From Streptomyces cyanogenus (GTDB lineage Bacteria > Actinomycetota > Actinomycetes > Streptomycetales > Streptomycetaceae): a stretch of 64,000 nucleotides of DNA. Each line of letters opens with the position of its first letter. Within the stretch, counting starts at the first letter, position 1. A program made the position numbers and the translations under genes. A model generated the notes under the pieces. The model was not told the origin of the DNA. It searched no databases and saw only the letters and a program-made list of their open reading frames with translations. Of the stretch, positions 1-8,790 are shown one piece after another. The stretch covers positions 2,156,001 to 2,220,000 of the forward strand of contig NZ_CP071839.1 in the NCBI RefSeq assembly GCF_017526105.1, given 5' to 3'.

Positions 1-2506
1 CGATCCTGTGTGCGACCCCGGAGACGTTCACGTCCAACGGCAGGATCGGCACCCCGCGCCGCCGGGCGTCCGCCAGCAGCAGCCGCTTCGGGTACATCCC
101 GGGGTCGTGCGTGAGCAGCCCGGCGTAGAAGGCGGCCGGGTGATGCGCCTTCAGCCACGCCGACTGGTAGGTGGGTACGGCGAAGGCGACGGCGTGCGCC
201 TTGCAGAAGCCGTACGACCCGAAGGCCTCCACGATCTCCCAGGTCCGCCGGATCGTCTCCGCGTCGTATCCCCTGGCCGCCGCCTGCTGGGCGAACCACA
301 CCCTGATCCGCCCCTGCGACTCCGGTTCGGACAGCCCGCGCCGCACCCGGTCGGCCTCGCCCCGGCCGCAGCCGGTCATGAGGGCGACGATGTCGATGAC
401 CTGCTCGTGGAAGACGACGACCCCGTACGTCCCCTTCAGCGGCTCCTCCAGGTCCGGGTGCGGATAGCGCACCGGCGCCCGCCCGTGCCGCGCCTCGATG
501 AACGGCCGCACCATGTCGGCGGCGACGGGGCCGGGCCGGAACAGCGAGATGTCGACCACCAGATCGTGGAAGGTGCTCGGCTGCAGCCGCCCCACCAGGT
601 CCCGCTGTCCCGGCGACTCGATCTGGAAGCAGCCCAGCGTCTCGGTGGACCGGATCAGCCGGTACGTCTCCGGGTCCCCCGGCGGCACCGCGTCCAGGTC
701 GATCCGCTCCCCGGTCACCCGCTCCACCTCGGCGACCGCGTGCGCCATCGCCGACTGCATCCGCACGCCCAGCACATCCAGCTTGAGCAGGCCGAGGTCC
801 TCCACGTCCTCCTTGTCGAACTGCGACATGGGCAGCCCCTCACCGCTGGTCGGCACCACCGGCGTACGGGCGAGCAGGGAGGCGTCCGACAGCAGCACCC
901 CGCACGGGTGCATGGCGACCCCGCGCGGCAGGGCGTCGAGAGCCTCCACCAGCTCCCACAGCCTGCCGTACTTCGCACCCTCCCGCCGCGTCTCCCCGGC
1001 CAGCTGCTTCAGCTCGGGCAGCTCGGCCAGCGCGGCACGGGCGTCACGCGCCCGGATGTGCGGGAAGGACTTGGCGATCCGGTCGATCTCGGCCGGGTCC
1101 ATGGACAGCGCGGCCCCCACGTCCCGGATCGCGTGCCGCACCCGGTAGGTCTCCGGCATGGACACGGTCGCCACCCGCTCCGCGCCGAACCGGCCGATGA
1201 TCGCCCGGTAGACCTCCAGCCGCCGCGCGGACTCCACATCGATGTCGATGTCGGGCAGCACCACACGCTCCTTGGAGAGGAAGCGCTCCATCAGCAGCCC
1301 GTGCTCGACCGGATCGGCGTGCGCGATCCCCAGCAGGTGGTTGACGAGCGACCCGGCACCGGAGCCCCGGGCGGCCACCCGGATCCCCATCCCGCGTACG
1401 TCGTCGACGACCTGGGCGACCGTCAGGAAGTAGGAGGCGAAGCCGTGATGGGCGATGATGTCCAGCTCGTGGTGCATCCGCTCCCAGTACGCGCGCCGCC
1501 CGGCGTACCCGAGCCGCAGCATGCCCGCCACCGCCCGCGAGGCGAGCGCCCGCTGCGCGGTGCGCCGGCCGGCGCCGACGAGGTGCGCCTCGGGAAAGTG
1601 CACACTCCCCATCCCCAGGTCGCCCTCGGGGTCGACCCGGCACTCGGCGGCCGTGGCCCGGGTCTGCTCCAGCAGTCGCAGGGCGGTGTCCCGCCGGTAC
1701 CCGGCGGCCTCCACGACCCGCTCGGCCACGTGCAGCATGGCCTGCCCGTCCTTCAGCCAGGCCTCGCCGGAGTCCAGCTCCGCCCGGGGGTCGATCGGCA
1801 CCAGACGCCGTGCGGCATCCAGTACGTCGGCGACCGGCCCCTGCCCGGGATCGGCGTACCGGACGGCGTTGCTGAGCACCGGCCGCACCCCCTGCTCGGC
1901 GGCGAACCCGACGGTACGGGCCGCCAGCCGCAGGGAACCGGCCCCCGTACCCGTACGCCCGTGCCAGACGGCCTCCAGTCGCAGCGCGTCGCCGTAGACC
2001 TCGCGCCACGGCACGAGCAGTTCCGCCGCCCGGTCGGGGCGCCCGGCGGCGAGCGCCCGCCCCACGTCCGACCCCGGCCCGAGCAGCACCACCAGACCGT
2101 CGCCCTGGTTGCCGGCCCACGGAAGCAGCGGGACCCCCTCCCCCGCGTGCGCCGCCGTGACCAGCCCGCACAGGTCGGCCCAGCCCCGGGCGCCGTCCCG
2201 GGCGAGGAAGGTCGCCCGGGGGGCCGACTCGTCCACGAAGGCACCACCGCGCACCGGCGTACGCCGCCTCTCACGCCGTACGGCCTCCCGCGCCTCCACC
2301 GCCAGGTCCACCCCGAACAGCGGACGCACGCCGGCCCCGGCGCACGCCTTGGCGAAACGCACGGTACCGGCGAGGGTGTCGCGGTCGGTCAGGGCCAGGG
2401 CGTCCATTCCCCGCTCCGCGGCGCGCTCGGCCAGCCGCTCCGGATGGGACGCCCCGTACCTCAGGGAGAACCCGGAGACGGTGTGCAGATGCGCGAAGCC
2501 CGGCAC
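1..2506 (-). CDS. dnaE2: Error-prone DNA polymerase III alpha subunit DnaE2/ImuC (5' part, runs off the left edge)
   Basis: Translesion C-family DNA polymerase used in damage-induced mutagenesis with ImuA'/ImuB. About 835 residues are visible; the remaining C-terminal part lies outside the window (the family is usually about 1100 residues). The N-terminus has a PHP domain (FAHLHTVSGFS, then DRDTLAG). The polymerase core is clear: ARGSGAGSLVNHLLGI, LPDIDIDVES with the catalytic aspartates, and GSYGFCKAHAVAFA near the edge. The start is chosen as GTG at 2506, five bases after GGAGG; GTG codons at 2512 and 2521 are in-frame alternatives. A LexA-like palindrome lies about 36-51 bp upstream. Distinction from the replicative DnaE1 rests on the short N-terminal region and the SOS box, so it is inferred. 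Confidence 0.93.
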   Translation of the reverse strand, partial: MPGFAHLHTVSGFSLRYGASHPERLAERAAERGMDALALTDRDTLAGTVRFAKACAGAGVRPLFGVDLAVEAREAVRRERRRTPVRGGAFVDESAPRATFLARDGARGWADLCGLVTAAHAGEGVPLLPWAGNQGDGLVVLLGPGSDVGRALAAGRPDRAAELLVPWREVYGDALRLEAVWHGRTGTGAGSLRLAARTVGFAAEQGVRPVLSNAVRYADPGQGPVADVLDAARRLVPIDPRAELDSGEAWLKDGQAMLHVAERVVEAAGYRRDTALRLLEQTRATAAECRVDPEGDLGMGSVHFPEAHLVGAGRRTAQRALASRAVAGMLRLGYAGRRAYWERMHHELDIIAHHGFASYFLTVAQVVDDVRGMGIRVAARGSGAGSLVNHLLGIAHADPVEHGLLMERFLSKERVVLPDIDIDVESARRLEVYRAIIGRFGAERVATVSMPETYRVRHAIRDVGAALSMDPAEIDRIAKSFPHIRARDARAALAELPELKQLAGETRREGAKYGRLWELVEALDALPRGVAMHPCGVLLSDASLLARTPVVPTSGEGLPMSQFDKEDVEDLGLLKLDVLGVRMQSAMAHAVAEVERVTGERIDLDAVPPGDPETYRLIRSTETLGCFQIESPGQRDLVGRLQPSTFHDLVVDISLFRPGPVAADMVRPFIEARHGRAPVRYPHPDLEEPLKGTYGVVVFHEQVIDIVALMTGCGRGEADRVRRGLSEPESQGRIRVWFAQQAAARGYDAETIRRTWEIVEAFGSYGFCKAHAVAFAVPTYQSAWLKAHHPAAFYAGLLTHDPGMYPKRLLLADARRRGVPILPLDVNVSGVAHRI

Positions 2507-2541
2507 ACACACCTCCCGCACTCGTGAGCCCCGAACGACTC

Positions 2542-2557
2542 TCGAACATCAGTTCCA
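2542..2557 (-). promoter_or_regulatory. LexA (SOS) box upstream of dnaE2
   Basis: The 16-mer TCGAACATCAGTTCCA matches the actinobacterial LexA consensus TCGAAC-N4-GTTCGA with one mismatch. It lies 36 bp upstream of the dnaE2 start, the expected place for repression of an SOS polymerase gene. Confidence 0.65.
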
Positions 2558-2686
2558 ACTTCCCCACCTCCACCATACCCCCATTCCCGAACATGTGTAC
2601 GACATCCAGGACGCGGCCTCTCACCTGCGCAAACAGGCCCTCCCGGGCGGCGGCTCCGAGGCCCCCGGGGCACCCGCGCACGACGA

Positions 2687-2717
2687 GGCCCCCGCACGCC
2701 CGAGGCGTGCGGGGGCC
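2687..2717 (-). terminator. Hairpin terminator downstream of the protease gene
   Basis: A perfect 14-bp GC-rich stem (2687-2700 pairing with 2704-2717) with a 3-nt loop lies 34 bp past the protease stop codon. It has no U tract, as is common for Streptomyces terminators. Confidence 0.7.
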
Positions 2718-2750
2718 GGCTGCCGGCAGACGGAGGAGGTCAGCGGGTCG

Positions 2751-3653
2751 TCAGTAGACGTGCACCCCGTAGGCGCTCAGCGCCTCGGTCACCGGCTGGA
2801 AGAACGTCGTACCGCCGGAGCTGCAGTCACCGCTGCCGCCCGAGGTCAGGCCGTAGGCCGTGGAGCCGCCGTACAGCGGGCCGCCGGAGTCGCCGGGCTC
2901 GGCGCAGACGGTGGTCTGGATCAGGCCGGAGACGATGTCGCCGCCGCCGTAGTTGACCGTGGCGTTCAGCGCGGTGACCCGGCCGCTGTGCGTACCGGTC
3001 GTGGACCCGCGCCGGTAGACGGTCGTGCCCACGGAGGGCGTGGCCGCGCTGGTGATGTCCTGGCTGCCCACGGATCCCGACTTGGTCACCGAGCTGTTGG
3101 TGTAGCGCACGATGCCGTAGTCGTTGCCCGGGAAGCTGGAGCCGGCCGTGGTGCCGAGCGTGGTGCTGTGGGAGGAGTTCGACCACCAGGTGCCCGCGCC
3201 GTCGGTGCAGTGCCCGGCGGTCAGGAAGTAGTAGTTGCCGCTGGAGTCCTGGACGTTGAAGCCCAGCGAGCAGCGCCAGCTGCTCGCGTAGATGGCGTCG
3301 CCGCCGGAGATGAGCTTGTTGAACCTGCCCGGCGTGCGCTTGACGACCAGGGCGTCCGCGGTGGCGCCGGCCTGCTTCCTGATCTTGGCGATCTCGGCCT
3401 GGGACACCGTGCTGTCGACGGTGACGACGACGCGGTTGGTCTTGCCGTCCACCGCCCAGGCCGTACCGGGGATGTCGGCCTTCAGGACGGAGTCGCTCGC
3501 CTTGGCGAGCTGGGTGGCGCTGAACGTGTGGGCATCACTGGCGTTCGCGGTGGGGGCGGCGAACGCGGCTGCGGCCAGGAAGCCGGTGGCCACGGCGGTC
3601 AGCCGGGTCCGTCTCGCCATGCCGGCGTGGGGAGTGGTGCGCTTGTTCCTCAC
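2751..3653 (-). CDS. Secreted streptogrisin B-like S1 serine protease precursor
   Basis: A 300-residue prepro-protease of the alpha-lytic/streptogrisin family (S1E). GTG at 3653 follows GGAGGG by 8 nt. Domains in order: signal peptide (hydrophobic [17 protein letters not shown]), a propeptide of about 75 residues, then the mature enzyme from ISGGDAIY. The catalytic triad is visible in TAGHC (His), NDYGIVRY (Asp) and GDSGGP (Ser). The four cysteines flanking the His and Ser loops are present. The length and mature sequence closely resemble S. griseus protease B, so a broad chymotrypsin-like specificity is expected. The gene is monocistronic, with its own terminator. The exact orthology (sprA, sprB or sprD) is not resolved here. 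Confidence 0.95.
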   Translation of the reverse strand: MRNKRTTPHAGMARRTRLTAVATGFLAAAAFAAPTANASDAHTFSATQLAKASDSVLKADIPGTAWAVDGKTNRVVVTVDSTVSQAEIAKIRKQAGATADALVVKRTPGRFNKLISGGDAIYASSWRCSLGFNVQDSSGNYYFLTAGHCTDGAGTWWSNSSHSTTLGTTAGSSFPGNDYGIVRYTNSSVTKSGSVGSQDITSAATPSVGTTVYRRGSTTGTHSGRVTALNATVNYGGGDIVSGLIQTTVCAEPGDSGGPLYGGSTAYGLTSGGSGDCSSGGTTFFQPVTEALSAYGVHVY

Positions 3654-3867
3654 TTGTCGTTCCCTCCAAGGGAAGTCGGGGGGCCCGCGTGGGGTCGGGG
3701 CCCGTGAGGCGCAGCCAGGGGCCGACCGGAATTCGAATACGCATGCCCCTGACAAGCGCTGGGGGGAGTATTCGGCCGAACGGCCGGTCGGCACAAGGGT
3801 GCCTTTCGGCCGTCGGCCCGGAACCACCCGAACGCCCCAACGCGGCCCGGGCCGGCGGCACCGCAGG

Positions 3868-4650
3868 TCAGCCCAGCCGGCGTTCCCCCGCCTCGATCGC
3901 CGCGTCCAGCGTGTTGCCGGGAGCCGGGAAGGGGCAGAGGAAGTGGTCCGCGAAGGCGCAGGGCGGGAGTTGGGCGCGGTTGAAGTCGACGGTCGTACGT
4001 CCCTCGGCGTCCGGGGCCGGCGCAAAGAGGAAGCGGAACCGGAAGCTCGTGTCGCCGCTGGTGGCGTCGGCGAACACCGCCCACAGCAGCCCGTCCCCCT
4101 GCTGCGCGACCTTCAGCGTCCGCTCCTGTCCGCCCAGGGAGAAGGCGAGTTCGCCGGCGAGGGCGAAGCCGCGCTCACGGCCGTCCGCGTTGCCGACCCG
4201 GATGGTGCGCGTCCCGTCGTACGGTGTGAACCGCCCCGGCACCGACCAGCGGGGGTCGTAGGGCTCGGCCTCGATGCCCCGGAAGGCCTGCCGGGCGGCG
4301 GAGCCGGGGTCGTACACCCGCACTCCCCACACCCCCTCGCGCACCAGCACGACCAGCCGCTTCGCACCGAGCGCGACCCGCGTCCCGGACTCCGGGGCGC
4401 CGTCCGCGGACAGCCTGGCCGCGCCCCGGAAGGGCCGGCCGTCCACCGTCAGACCGTCGCTCCCGTCGGCCGTTAGCACCACCCCGTCCTCATCCGCCAC
4501 CCACTTCCCGGGAATGTCCGGAAGTCGACCCTCCGGATAGTCCTCGATCCAGTGCGTCGCGGTCAGCGCGAGCGGCCCGTAGGGCGCCGAGACGCTCTCC
4601 ACGCGCTGCTCGTGCCACTGCTTCCAGGCGTCGAACGCGTCGGTCGTCAT
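3868..4650 (-). CDS. DUF1684 domain protein
   Basis: A 260-residue soluble protein of the DUF1684 family. The start at ATG 4650 follows GAGAGGAA; an upstream in-frame codon at 4686 lacks a ribosome site. Visible family features are an N-terminal helix ([15 protein letters not shown]), the segment containing [11 protein letters not shown], and the C-terminal [22 protein letters not shown], which is the strongly conserved family signature with its cysteines and NxxxxPxCAF pattern. There is no signal peptide or membrane segment. The biochemical function of the family is unknown. The gene stands alone between the protease and the flavin monooxygenase. Confidence 0.88.
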   Translation of the reverse strand: MTTDAFDAWKQWHEQRVESVSAPYGPLALTATHWIEDYPEGRLPDIPGKWVADEDGVVLTADGSDGLTVDGRPFRGAARLSADGAPESGTRVALGAKRLVVLVREGVWGVRVYDPGSAARQAFRGIEAEPYDPRWSVPGRFTPYDGTRTIRVGNADGRERGFALAGELAFSLGGQERTLKVAQQGDGLLWAVFADATSGDTSFRFRFLFAPAPDAEGRTTVDFNRAQLPPCAFADHFLCPFPAPGNTLDAAIEAGERRLG

Positions 4651-4771
4651 GCCATCGGTTCCTCTCCACTGTGAACAGCTCGTCATGATCAGTTCTCGCC
4701 GGCCGGCCGGGAGCTGCGGGACCGGTACGAAACCGCCGGCGGCCCGTCCGCCGGGTGCAGCCGCCGTACGG

Positions 4772-5833
4772 TCACGACGTTCCCCCGGTCACGGCCGTCG
4801 CCCCGGGGACGGTGTACGGGTCGGCGGGCCGGGCCAGGCCCAGGTGCTCGCGCAGGGTGCCGCCCGGGTAGAAGGTGCGGAACAACCCGCGGTGCTGGAG
4901 CAGTGCCACCGTGCCGTTGACCAGCCGCTCCAGATCGCGGCGCGGTTCGACGGGCACGAGGTGGAAGCCGTCGGTGACGCCGTCGGCGTGCCAGGCGGAC
5001 ACCAGCTCCGCGAGGTCGACCGGGCCGCCCCGGTACAGCGGGCCCTGCACGGTGGGCCGCGGTCCGCCGCCCCCGTGCCCCTGCATGGCCGCGTACTCGC
5101 CGTCGCCGAGGTCGACCAGCAGGCTCACCAGGATCCGCAACGCGTCCGGGTCCCGCCCGAACGCTCTTGTCTCCTCCCGCAGTCGGTCCCGTACGCCGGC
5201 GGCCTGCGCGGGCGCGACGGCACGCACCAGGGCGACGTCCGCGCACCGGGCCGCGACCGTCCGGGCGGGGCCGTCGGTGACGTCGACCACGCGCACGGGG
5301 TGGCCCTGCGGCGGCCGGGGCACGGTCGACGGGCCCCCGACCGGGAAGGCGGTGCCGGTGCGGTCGACGCGGTGCGGCCGGTCCCGGTCGAGGAACCGGC
5401 CGGTGGACTCGTCCCGGCCGTCCCCCACCCTCGCCGTCACGTCGACGGCCTGTCCCGCCTCCTGCCAGGGGGACTCGGCCGGGACCGCGTCGCGGCGGCC
5501 GAACAGCCGGGCGTCCCCCTCGGTGGTGGACACGTCGATCCGCCAGCCGGCCCGGCCCCGGCTGACCCAGTCCAGGGTGTCCACGGCGGCCCGCACCCGG
5601 AAGGGCTCGGTGCGGGTGGTGGTGACGGTCGGCACCAGCCCGATCCGCCGGGTCGCGGGCGCCACCCGGCACAGCACGCCGAGCGCGTCGGGCCCGGTCC
5701 GGGCCAAGGGGTCGTCCAGCGTGACGAAGTCCAGCCCGCCGCGCTCGGCGAGCCGCGCCAGCTCGACGCAGGCCCCGGCGTCGAAGGAGCCGGGCTGGTC
5801 GAGCGCGGCGGCGAGATGCAGCAGACTGCTCAT
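4772..5833 (-). CDS. LLM-class flavin-dependent oxidoreductase (bacterial luciferase-like monooxygenase)
   Basis: A 353-residue TIM-barrel flavin monooxygenase. Visible hallmarks are the N-terminal LARLAERGGLDFVTLDDPL, ATRRIGLVPTVTT, and VDTLDWVSRGRAGWRID, where the family binds reduced FMN. The C-terminal third (AELVSAWHADGVTDGFHL, HRGLFRTFYPGGTLREHLGL) is typical of NtaA/SnaA-like members. It is the last gene of the - strand ABC-transporter operon. Its ATG (5833) overlaps a TGA (5832-5830) of an open frame running through the Cys/Gly repeat array, the same ATGA coupling seen between the upstream genes. Inferred role: oxidative release of sulfur from an imported organosulfur compound; the substrate is not determinable from sequence. 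Confidence 0.85.
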   Translation of the reverse strand: MSSLLHLAAALDQPGSFDAGACVELARLAERGGLDFVTLDDPLARTGPDALGVLCRVAPATRRIGLVPTVTTTRTEPFRVRAAVDTLDWVSRGRAGWRIDVSTTEGDARLFGRRDAVPAESPWQEAGQAVDVTARVGDGRDESTGRFLDRDRPHRVDRTGTAFPVGGPSTVPRPPQGHPVRVVDVTDGPARTVAARCADVALVRAVAPAQAAGVRDRLREETRAFGRDPDALRILVSLLVDLGDGEYAAMQGHGGGGPRPTVQGPLYRGGPVDLAELVSAWHADGVTDGFHLVPVEPRRDLERLVNGTVALLQHRGLFRTFYPGGTLREHLGLARPADPYTVPGATAVTGGTS

Positions 5834-6270
5834 ACCGGACGCCTCCGCACCCCTTGTCGCCACCGCAGCCCTGCACACCCGCGCACGCCCCGCGGCCACC
5901 GCAGCCCCCCTTGGCGCCGCACGCCTCGCTGCCGCCACAGCCCCGCGCACTCCCGCACGCCTCGCGGCCACCGCAGCCCCGCGCACCCCCGCACGCCTCG
6001 CTGCCGCCACAGCCCCGCACACCCCCGCACGCCCCGCTGCCGCCACAGCCCCGCACACCCCCGTACGCCCCGCTGCCGCCACAGCCCCGCGCAGCCCCGG
6101 ACGCCTCGCTGCCACCGCAGCCCCCGTTGGCGCCGCAGGCCTCGCGGCCACCGCAGCCCCCCTTGGCGCCGCACGCCTGGTTGCCGCCACAGCCCCTGTT
6201 GGCGCCTCAGCGGCGAGCGGTCACCACGGCGTGGACCGGCGGTGCCGAACCCACCGCGCCCCCTGCCCAC
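5830..6270 (-). pseudogene. Possible small Cys/Gly-rich repeat protein gene with shifted reading frame
   Basis: An open frame of 146 codons runs from GTG 6270 to a TGA overlapping the next start; GTG 6270 is one base after the ABC ATPase stop. Read as is, it gives an Arg/Gly/Trp-rich product with no recognisable domain. Aligning the degenerate unit at 6198-6230 with intact units shows a 1-nt difference. Before that point the GTG-6270 frame is in register with the Cys frame; after it the Cys frame is one base away. A second shift near unit 10 would restore the coupled stop. This suggests an ancestral or mis-assembled ORF for a Cys/Gly-rich protein. It could instead be non-coding repeat expansion in the operon. 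No function is assigned. Confidence 0.4.
5838..6197. repeat. Tandem array of ten 36-bp units (Cys/Gly-rich when read on the minus strand)
   Basis: Ten contiguous 36-bp units. On the minus strand, in the frame whose codons start at 6197, each unit encodes (R/G/Q)GCGGxx(A/G)CGxx. The first Cys codon is kept in 10 of 10 units and the second in 8 of 10 (one Ser, one Tyr). Much unit-to-unit variation in this frame is synonymous (TGT-GGC versus TGC-GGT, GCG/GCC), which is not true in the other two minus frames. A degenerate unit lies just upstream (about 6198-6230); it carries a 1-nt length change and TGC changed to TGA. Units abut with no spacers, so this is not a CRISPR array. Confidence 0.9.
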
Positions 6271-6271
6271 T

Positions 6272-7033
6272 TCAGAGCACCTTCGCCAGGAACGCCCGCG
6301 TCCGCTCCTCCCGCGGAGCGGACAGCACCTCGTCCGGCGCCCCCCGTTCCACGATCCGCCCGTCGGCCATGAACACCACCGTGTCGGCGACCTCCCGGGC
6401 GAACGCGATCTCGTGCGTGACGACGATCATCGTCGTGCCCTGCGCCGCCAGGTCCCGGATGACGTCCAGCACTTCCCCCACCAGCTCGGGATCGAGCGCC
6501 GACGTCGGCTCGTCGAACAGCAGCAGCTTCGGTTCCAGCGCCAGCGCCCGCGCGATGGCGACCCGCTGCTGCTGTCCGCCGGACAGCTGCCGCGGATAGG
6601 CGCCGGCCTTGTCCCCGAGGCCGACCCGTGCCAGCAGCCGGTGCGCGCTGTCCACCGCCGCCTTCCGGGGCCGCTTCAGCGCGGACACCGGCGCCTCGAC
6701 GACGTTGTCCAGGACGGTGAGGTGCGGAAAGAGGTTGAAGTTCTGGAAGACGAACCCGATCCGGGTGCGCTGCCGGAGCACCTCCCGCTCGGGCAGCTCG
6801 TGCAGCCTGTCCCCGGCCCGCCGGTATCCCATCAGCACGCCGTCCACGCTGATCTCGCCCCGGTCCACCTTCTCCAGGTGGTTGACGGTGCGCAGCAGTG
6901 TGGACTTGCCGGAGCCGGAGGGCCCCAGCACGACGGTGACCTCACCGGCGCGCACCTGGAGGTCGATGCCCCTGAGCACGTCCAGCGAGCCGAAGCTCTT
7001 GTGCACCGACCTGATGTCGACCATGACGCTCAT
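6272..7033 (-). CDS. Polar amino acid ABC transporter ATP-binding protein
   Basis: A 253-residue ATPase of the GlnQ/TcyC type. It shows Walker A GPSGSGKST, Q-loop FQNFNLFPHLTVLDN, signature LSGGQQQR, Walker B LLLFDEPTSALDP and the switch His in VVTHE. The start at ATG 7033 overlaps the TGA of the upstream FAD gene (ATGA), indicating translational coupling. It forms the importer with the permease at 8787-9644 and the lipoprotein at 10115-11062. In Firmicutes, homologous importers paired with LLM monooxygenases (Ytm/Ytn systems) take up sulfur amino acids; that substrate is inferred here from context. Confidence 0.93.
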   Translation of the reverse strand: MSVMVDIRSVHKSFGSLDVLRGIDLQVRAGEVTVVLGPSGSGKSTLLRTVNHLEKVDRGEISVDGVLMGYRRAGDRLHELPEREVLRQRTRIGFVFQNFNLFPHLTVLDNVVEAPVSALKRPRKAAVDSAHRLLARVGLGDKAGAYPRQLSGGQQQRVAIARALALEPKLLLFDEPTSALDPELVGEVLDVIRDLAAQGTTMIVVTHEIAFAREVADTVVFMADGRIVERGAPDEVLSAPREERTRAFLAKVL

Positions 7034-8790
7034 CGCGCGAGTTCCTTTTCCAGTGAGCCGCTCAGCAGGGCCAGCACCGCCCGGGCGGTGGCGTCGTTCT
7101 GCCGGAAGGCGGGGCCGCCGGTGCGGGGGCGGGTGAAGGCGCCCGGGGTACGGGCGTCGGTGTACGGGCCGAGCGCGAAGCGCCGGGGATGCGGGCGCCC
7201 GGCCCGGTCGAGGATCCGGCCGTCGCCGGGGTCGACCCGGAGCAGTCCCTCGGGGGTCTCGGCGGCGCCCTCGGCGTGCAGCTCGCGCAGCAGGCTGTCG
7301 CGGGCGCGCCCGATGGTGGGCTCGGGCAGCCGGGCCTCCACCAGTGCCCGGGCCTCGACGGAGAACCCCGGCACGGTGGGGCTGGTGGCCCGGAACACGC
7401 CGTCCTCGGCGGTGACGGCCATGCCGGCCCCGACGAACCGGAGCAGTCCGGCCCGGGACAGCGCGAGCATCTGCCGCAGCCGGGGCCCGGGCGGCCCGGA
7501 CGCCAGGTAGCTGAAGAACCCGTGCCACCAGGACCCGATGTCGCCGAGCCGCACCAGCTGCCCGTAGACGGAGAGCAGGCCGAGGAAGACGGCCAGGTCG
7601 GCGCTGTACGCCGGATCGTGCCGGCGTCTCAGGTCCGCCTCGACGTACGCCCGGAGCCCTTCCTGGAAGTCGTCGTGCGAGGCGTACCGCACGCCCTCCA
7701 GCGGGTGGTCGAGCGCACCGAGGTCGAGCCGGTCGGCCGGATCCGGGACGGCGGCGGCGACCAGGGCCTGGGTGTCGGCGGCGTCGCCGGCCGCCGCGTA
7801 CTTCTCCTCGAAGTCGGTCCAGGCCATCGCCGTACGCCCGGGGTGGGCGGTGAACAGCCGGTGGTAGTGGGCGAAGCCCAGCTCCTTCTCGACCAGCGGC
7901 CACACATCGCGCCGGAAGTCGAAGCCTGCGGGCCGGGCCAGCAGCTCCGCCACTTCGGCGGGGCCGAGGAAGCGGGGCAGCGGGGGCCGGTCGCCGGTCC
8001 AGTCGTAGCCGATCTTCGAGTGGTACGGCACCCCGCGCCGGGAGCCGACGTACAGCACCGGTTCCCGCCCCGAGGGGACGTAGGTGTCGCCCTCGTACCG
8101 GCCGCCGCGGCCCTCGGTGAGCAGCACCATCAGGTCGACGAAGGCCAGCCCGAAGCCGCGGACGAGGACGGGTGCGCCGGGTTCGAGCGCGGACAGGTCG
8201 CTGTCGGCGGTGAAGTCGGGCGGCAGGTGCACCAGGCCGTGCTCCCGGGCGTACGCGGACAACTCGCTCTGCTCGGGGTCGAGTTCGGCGTCCTGGTGGC
8301 CTACGGCGAGGATCACCAGGTCGGCCGGGAGCGGGCGGGGGCGGCCCTCCAGCCACACCTGCTGGCGGCCGTCGCGCGGCCCACGGACCCGCAGGGCGCG
8401 GTGGGGGTGGTGGTGGACGGTGACGTTCGGGGGCAGGTCGGCGAGGGCCCGGTCGTACACCCAGCGCAGATAACGGCCCTGGAGCTGCCGGTCGGGGAAG
8501 GTACGGCCGTCCAGCCCGGCCCACTCGTGCAGGGTGGGTCCCTCGCGCACCGGGCCGGCCATGGTCACCGTGTCGTCGGTGAACATGGTGACGTCCTCGG
8601 CCTGCGAGTTCATCCACAGCAGCGGCGACTGCGCCTGCCGCCAGATGCGTCCGCCGCCCGGCGGATGGGGGTCGACCAGATGGATGTCGAGGCCCGGGCC
8701 GGCGTACAGCTCGGGCGCGTTGGCGGCGAGGCGTTCCAGGATGCCGGTCCCCCGCGGCCCGGCTCCGACGATCACCAGCTGCCGCCTCAT
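7030..8790 (-). CDS. FAD/NAD(P)-binding protein of the ABC-transporter operon
   Basis: A 586-residue flavoprotein. The N-terminus has the dinucleotide-binding motif LVIVGAGPRGTGILERL, followed about 170 residues later by LVILAVGHQD, typical of the FAD-NAD(P)-binding family PF13454. There are no membrane segments. ATG 8790 overlaps the permease stop (ATGA), and its own stop overlaps the ATPase start, so it is embedded in the transport operon. Inferred role: a redox step acting on the imported substrate, possibly supplying or cooperating with the LLM flavin monooxygenase downstream. Substrate and product are unknown. Confidence 0.85.
   Translation of the reverse strand: MRRQLVIVGAGPRGTGILERLAANAPELYAGPGLDIHLVDPHPPGGGRIWRQAQSPLLWMNSQAEDVTMFTDDTVTMAGPVREGPTLHEWAGLDGRTFPDRQLQGRYLRWVYDRALADLPPNVTVHHHPHRALRVRGPRDGRQQVWLEGRPRPLPADLVILAVGHQDAELDPEQSELSAYAREHGLVHLPPDFTADSDLSALEPGAPVLVRGFGLAFVDLMVLLTEGRGGRYEGDTYVPSGREPVLYVGSRRGVPYHSKIGYDWTGDRPPLPRFLGPAEVAELLARPAGFDFRRDVWPLVEKELGFAHYHRLFTAHPGRTAMAWTDFEEKYAAAGDAADTQALVAAAVPDPADRLDLGALDHPLEGVRYASHDDFQEGLRAYVEADLRRRHDPAYSADLAVFLGLLSVYGQLVRLGDIGSWWHGFFSYLASGPPGPRLRQMLALSRAGLLRFVGAGMAVTAEDGVFRATSPTVPGFSVEARALVEARLPEPTIGRARDSLLRELHAEGAAETPEGLLRVDPGDGRILDRAGRPHPRRFALGPYTDARTPGAFTRPRTGGPAFRQNDATARAVLALLSGSLEKELAR

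Noticed and set aside
8..2527. An 839-codon open frame on the + strand
   Set aside because: It is antisense to dnaE2. The minus strand frame carries PHP and polymerase motifs, while the + frame encodes only Arg/Pro/Gly-rich sequence, a common GC-rich shadow.
5838..6197. The 36-bp array as a CRISPR
   Set aside because: Units are contiguous with no unique spacers, and variation is spread through the unit in a codon-like pattern.
4649..7510. A 953-codon + strand open frame through the repeat array
   Set aside because: It runs antisense to three recognisable genes (LLM enzyme, ATPase, FAD protein) and has no domain or codon bias.
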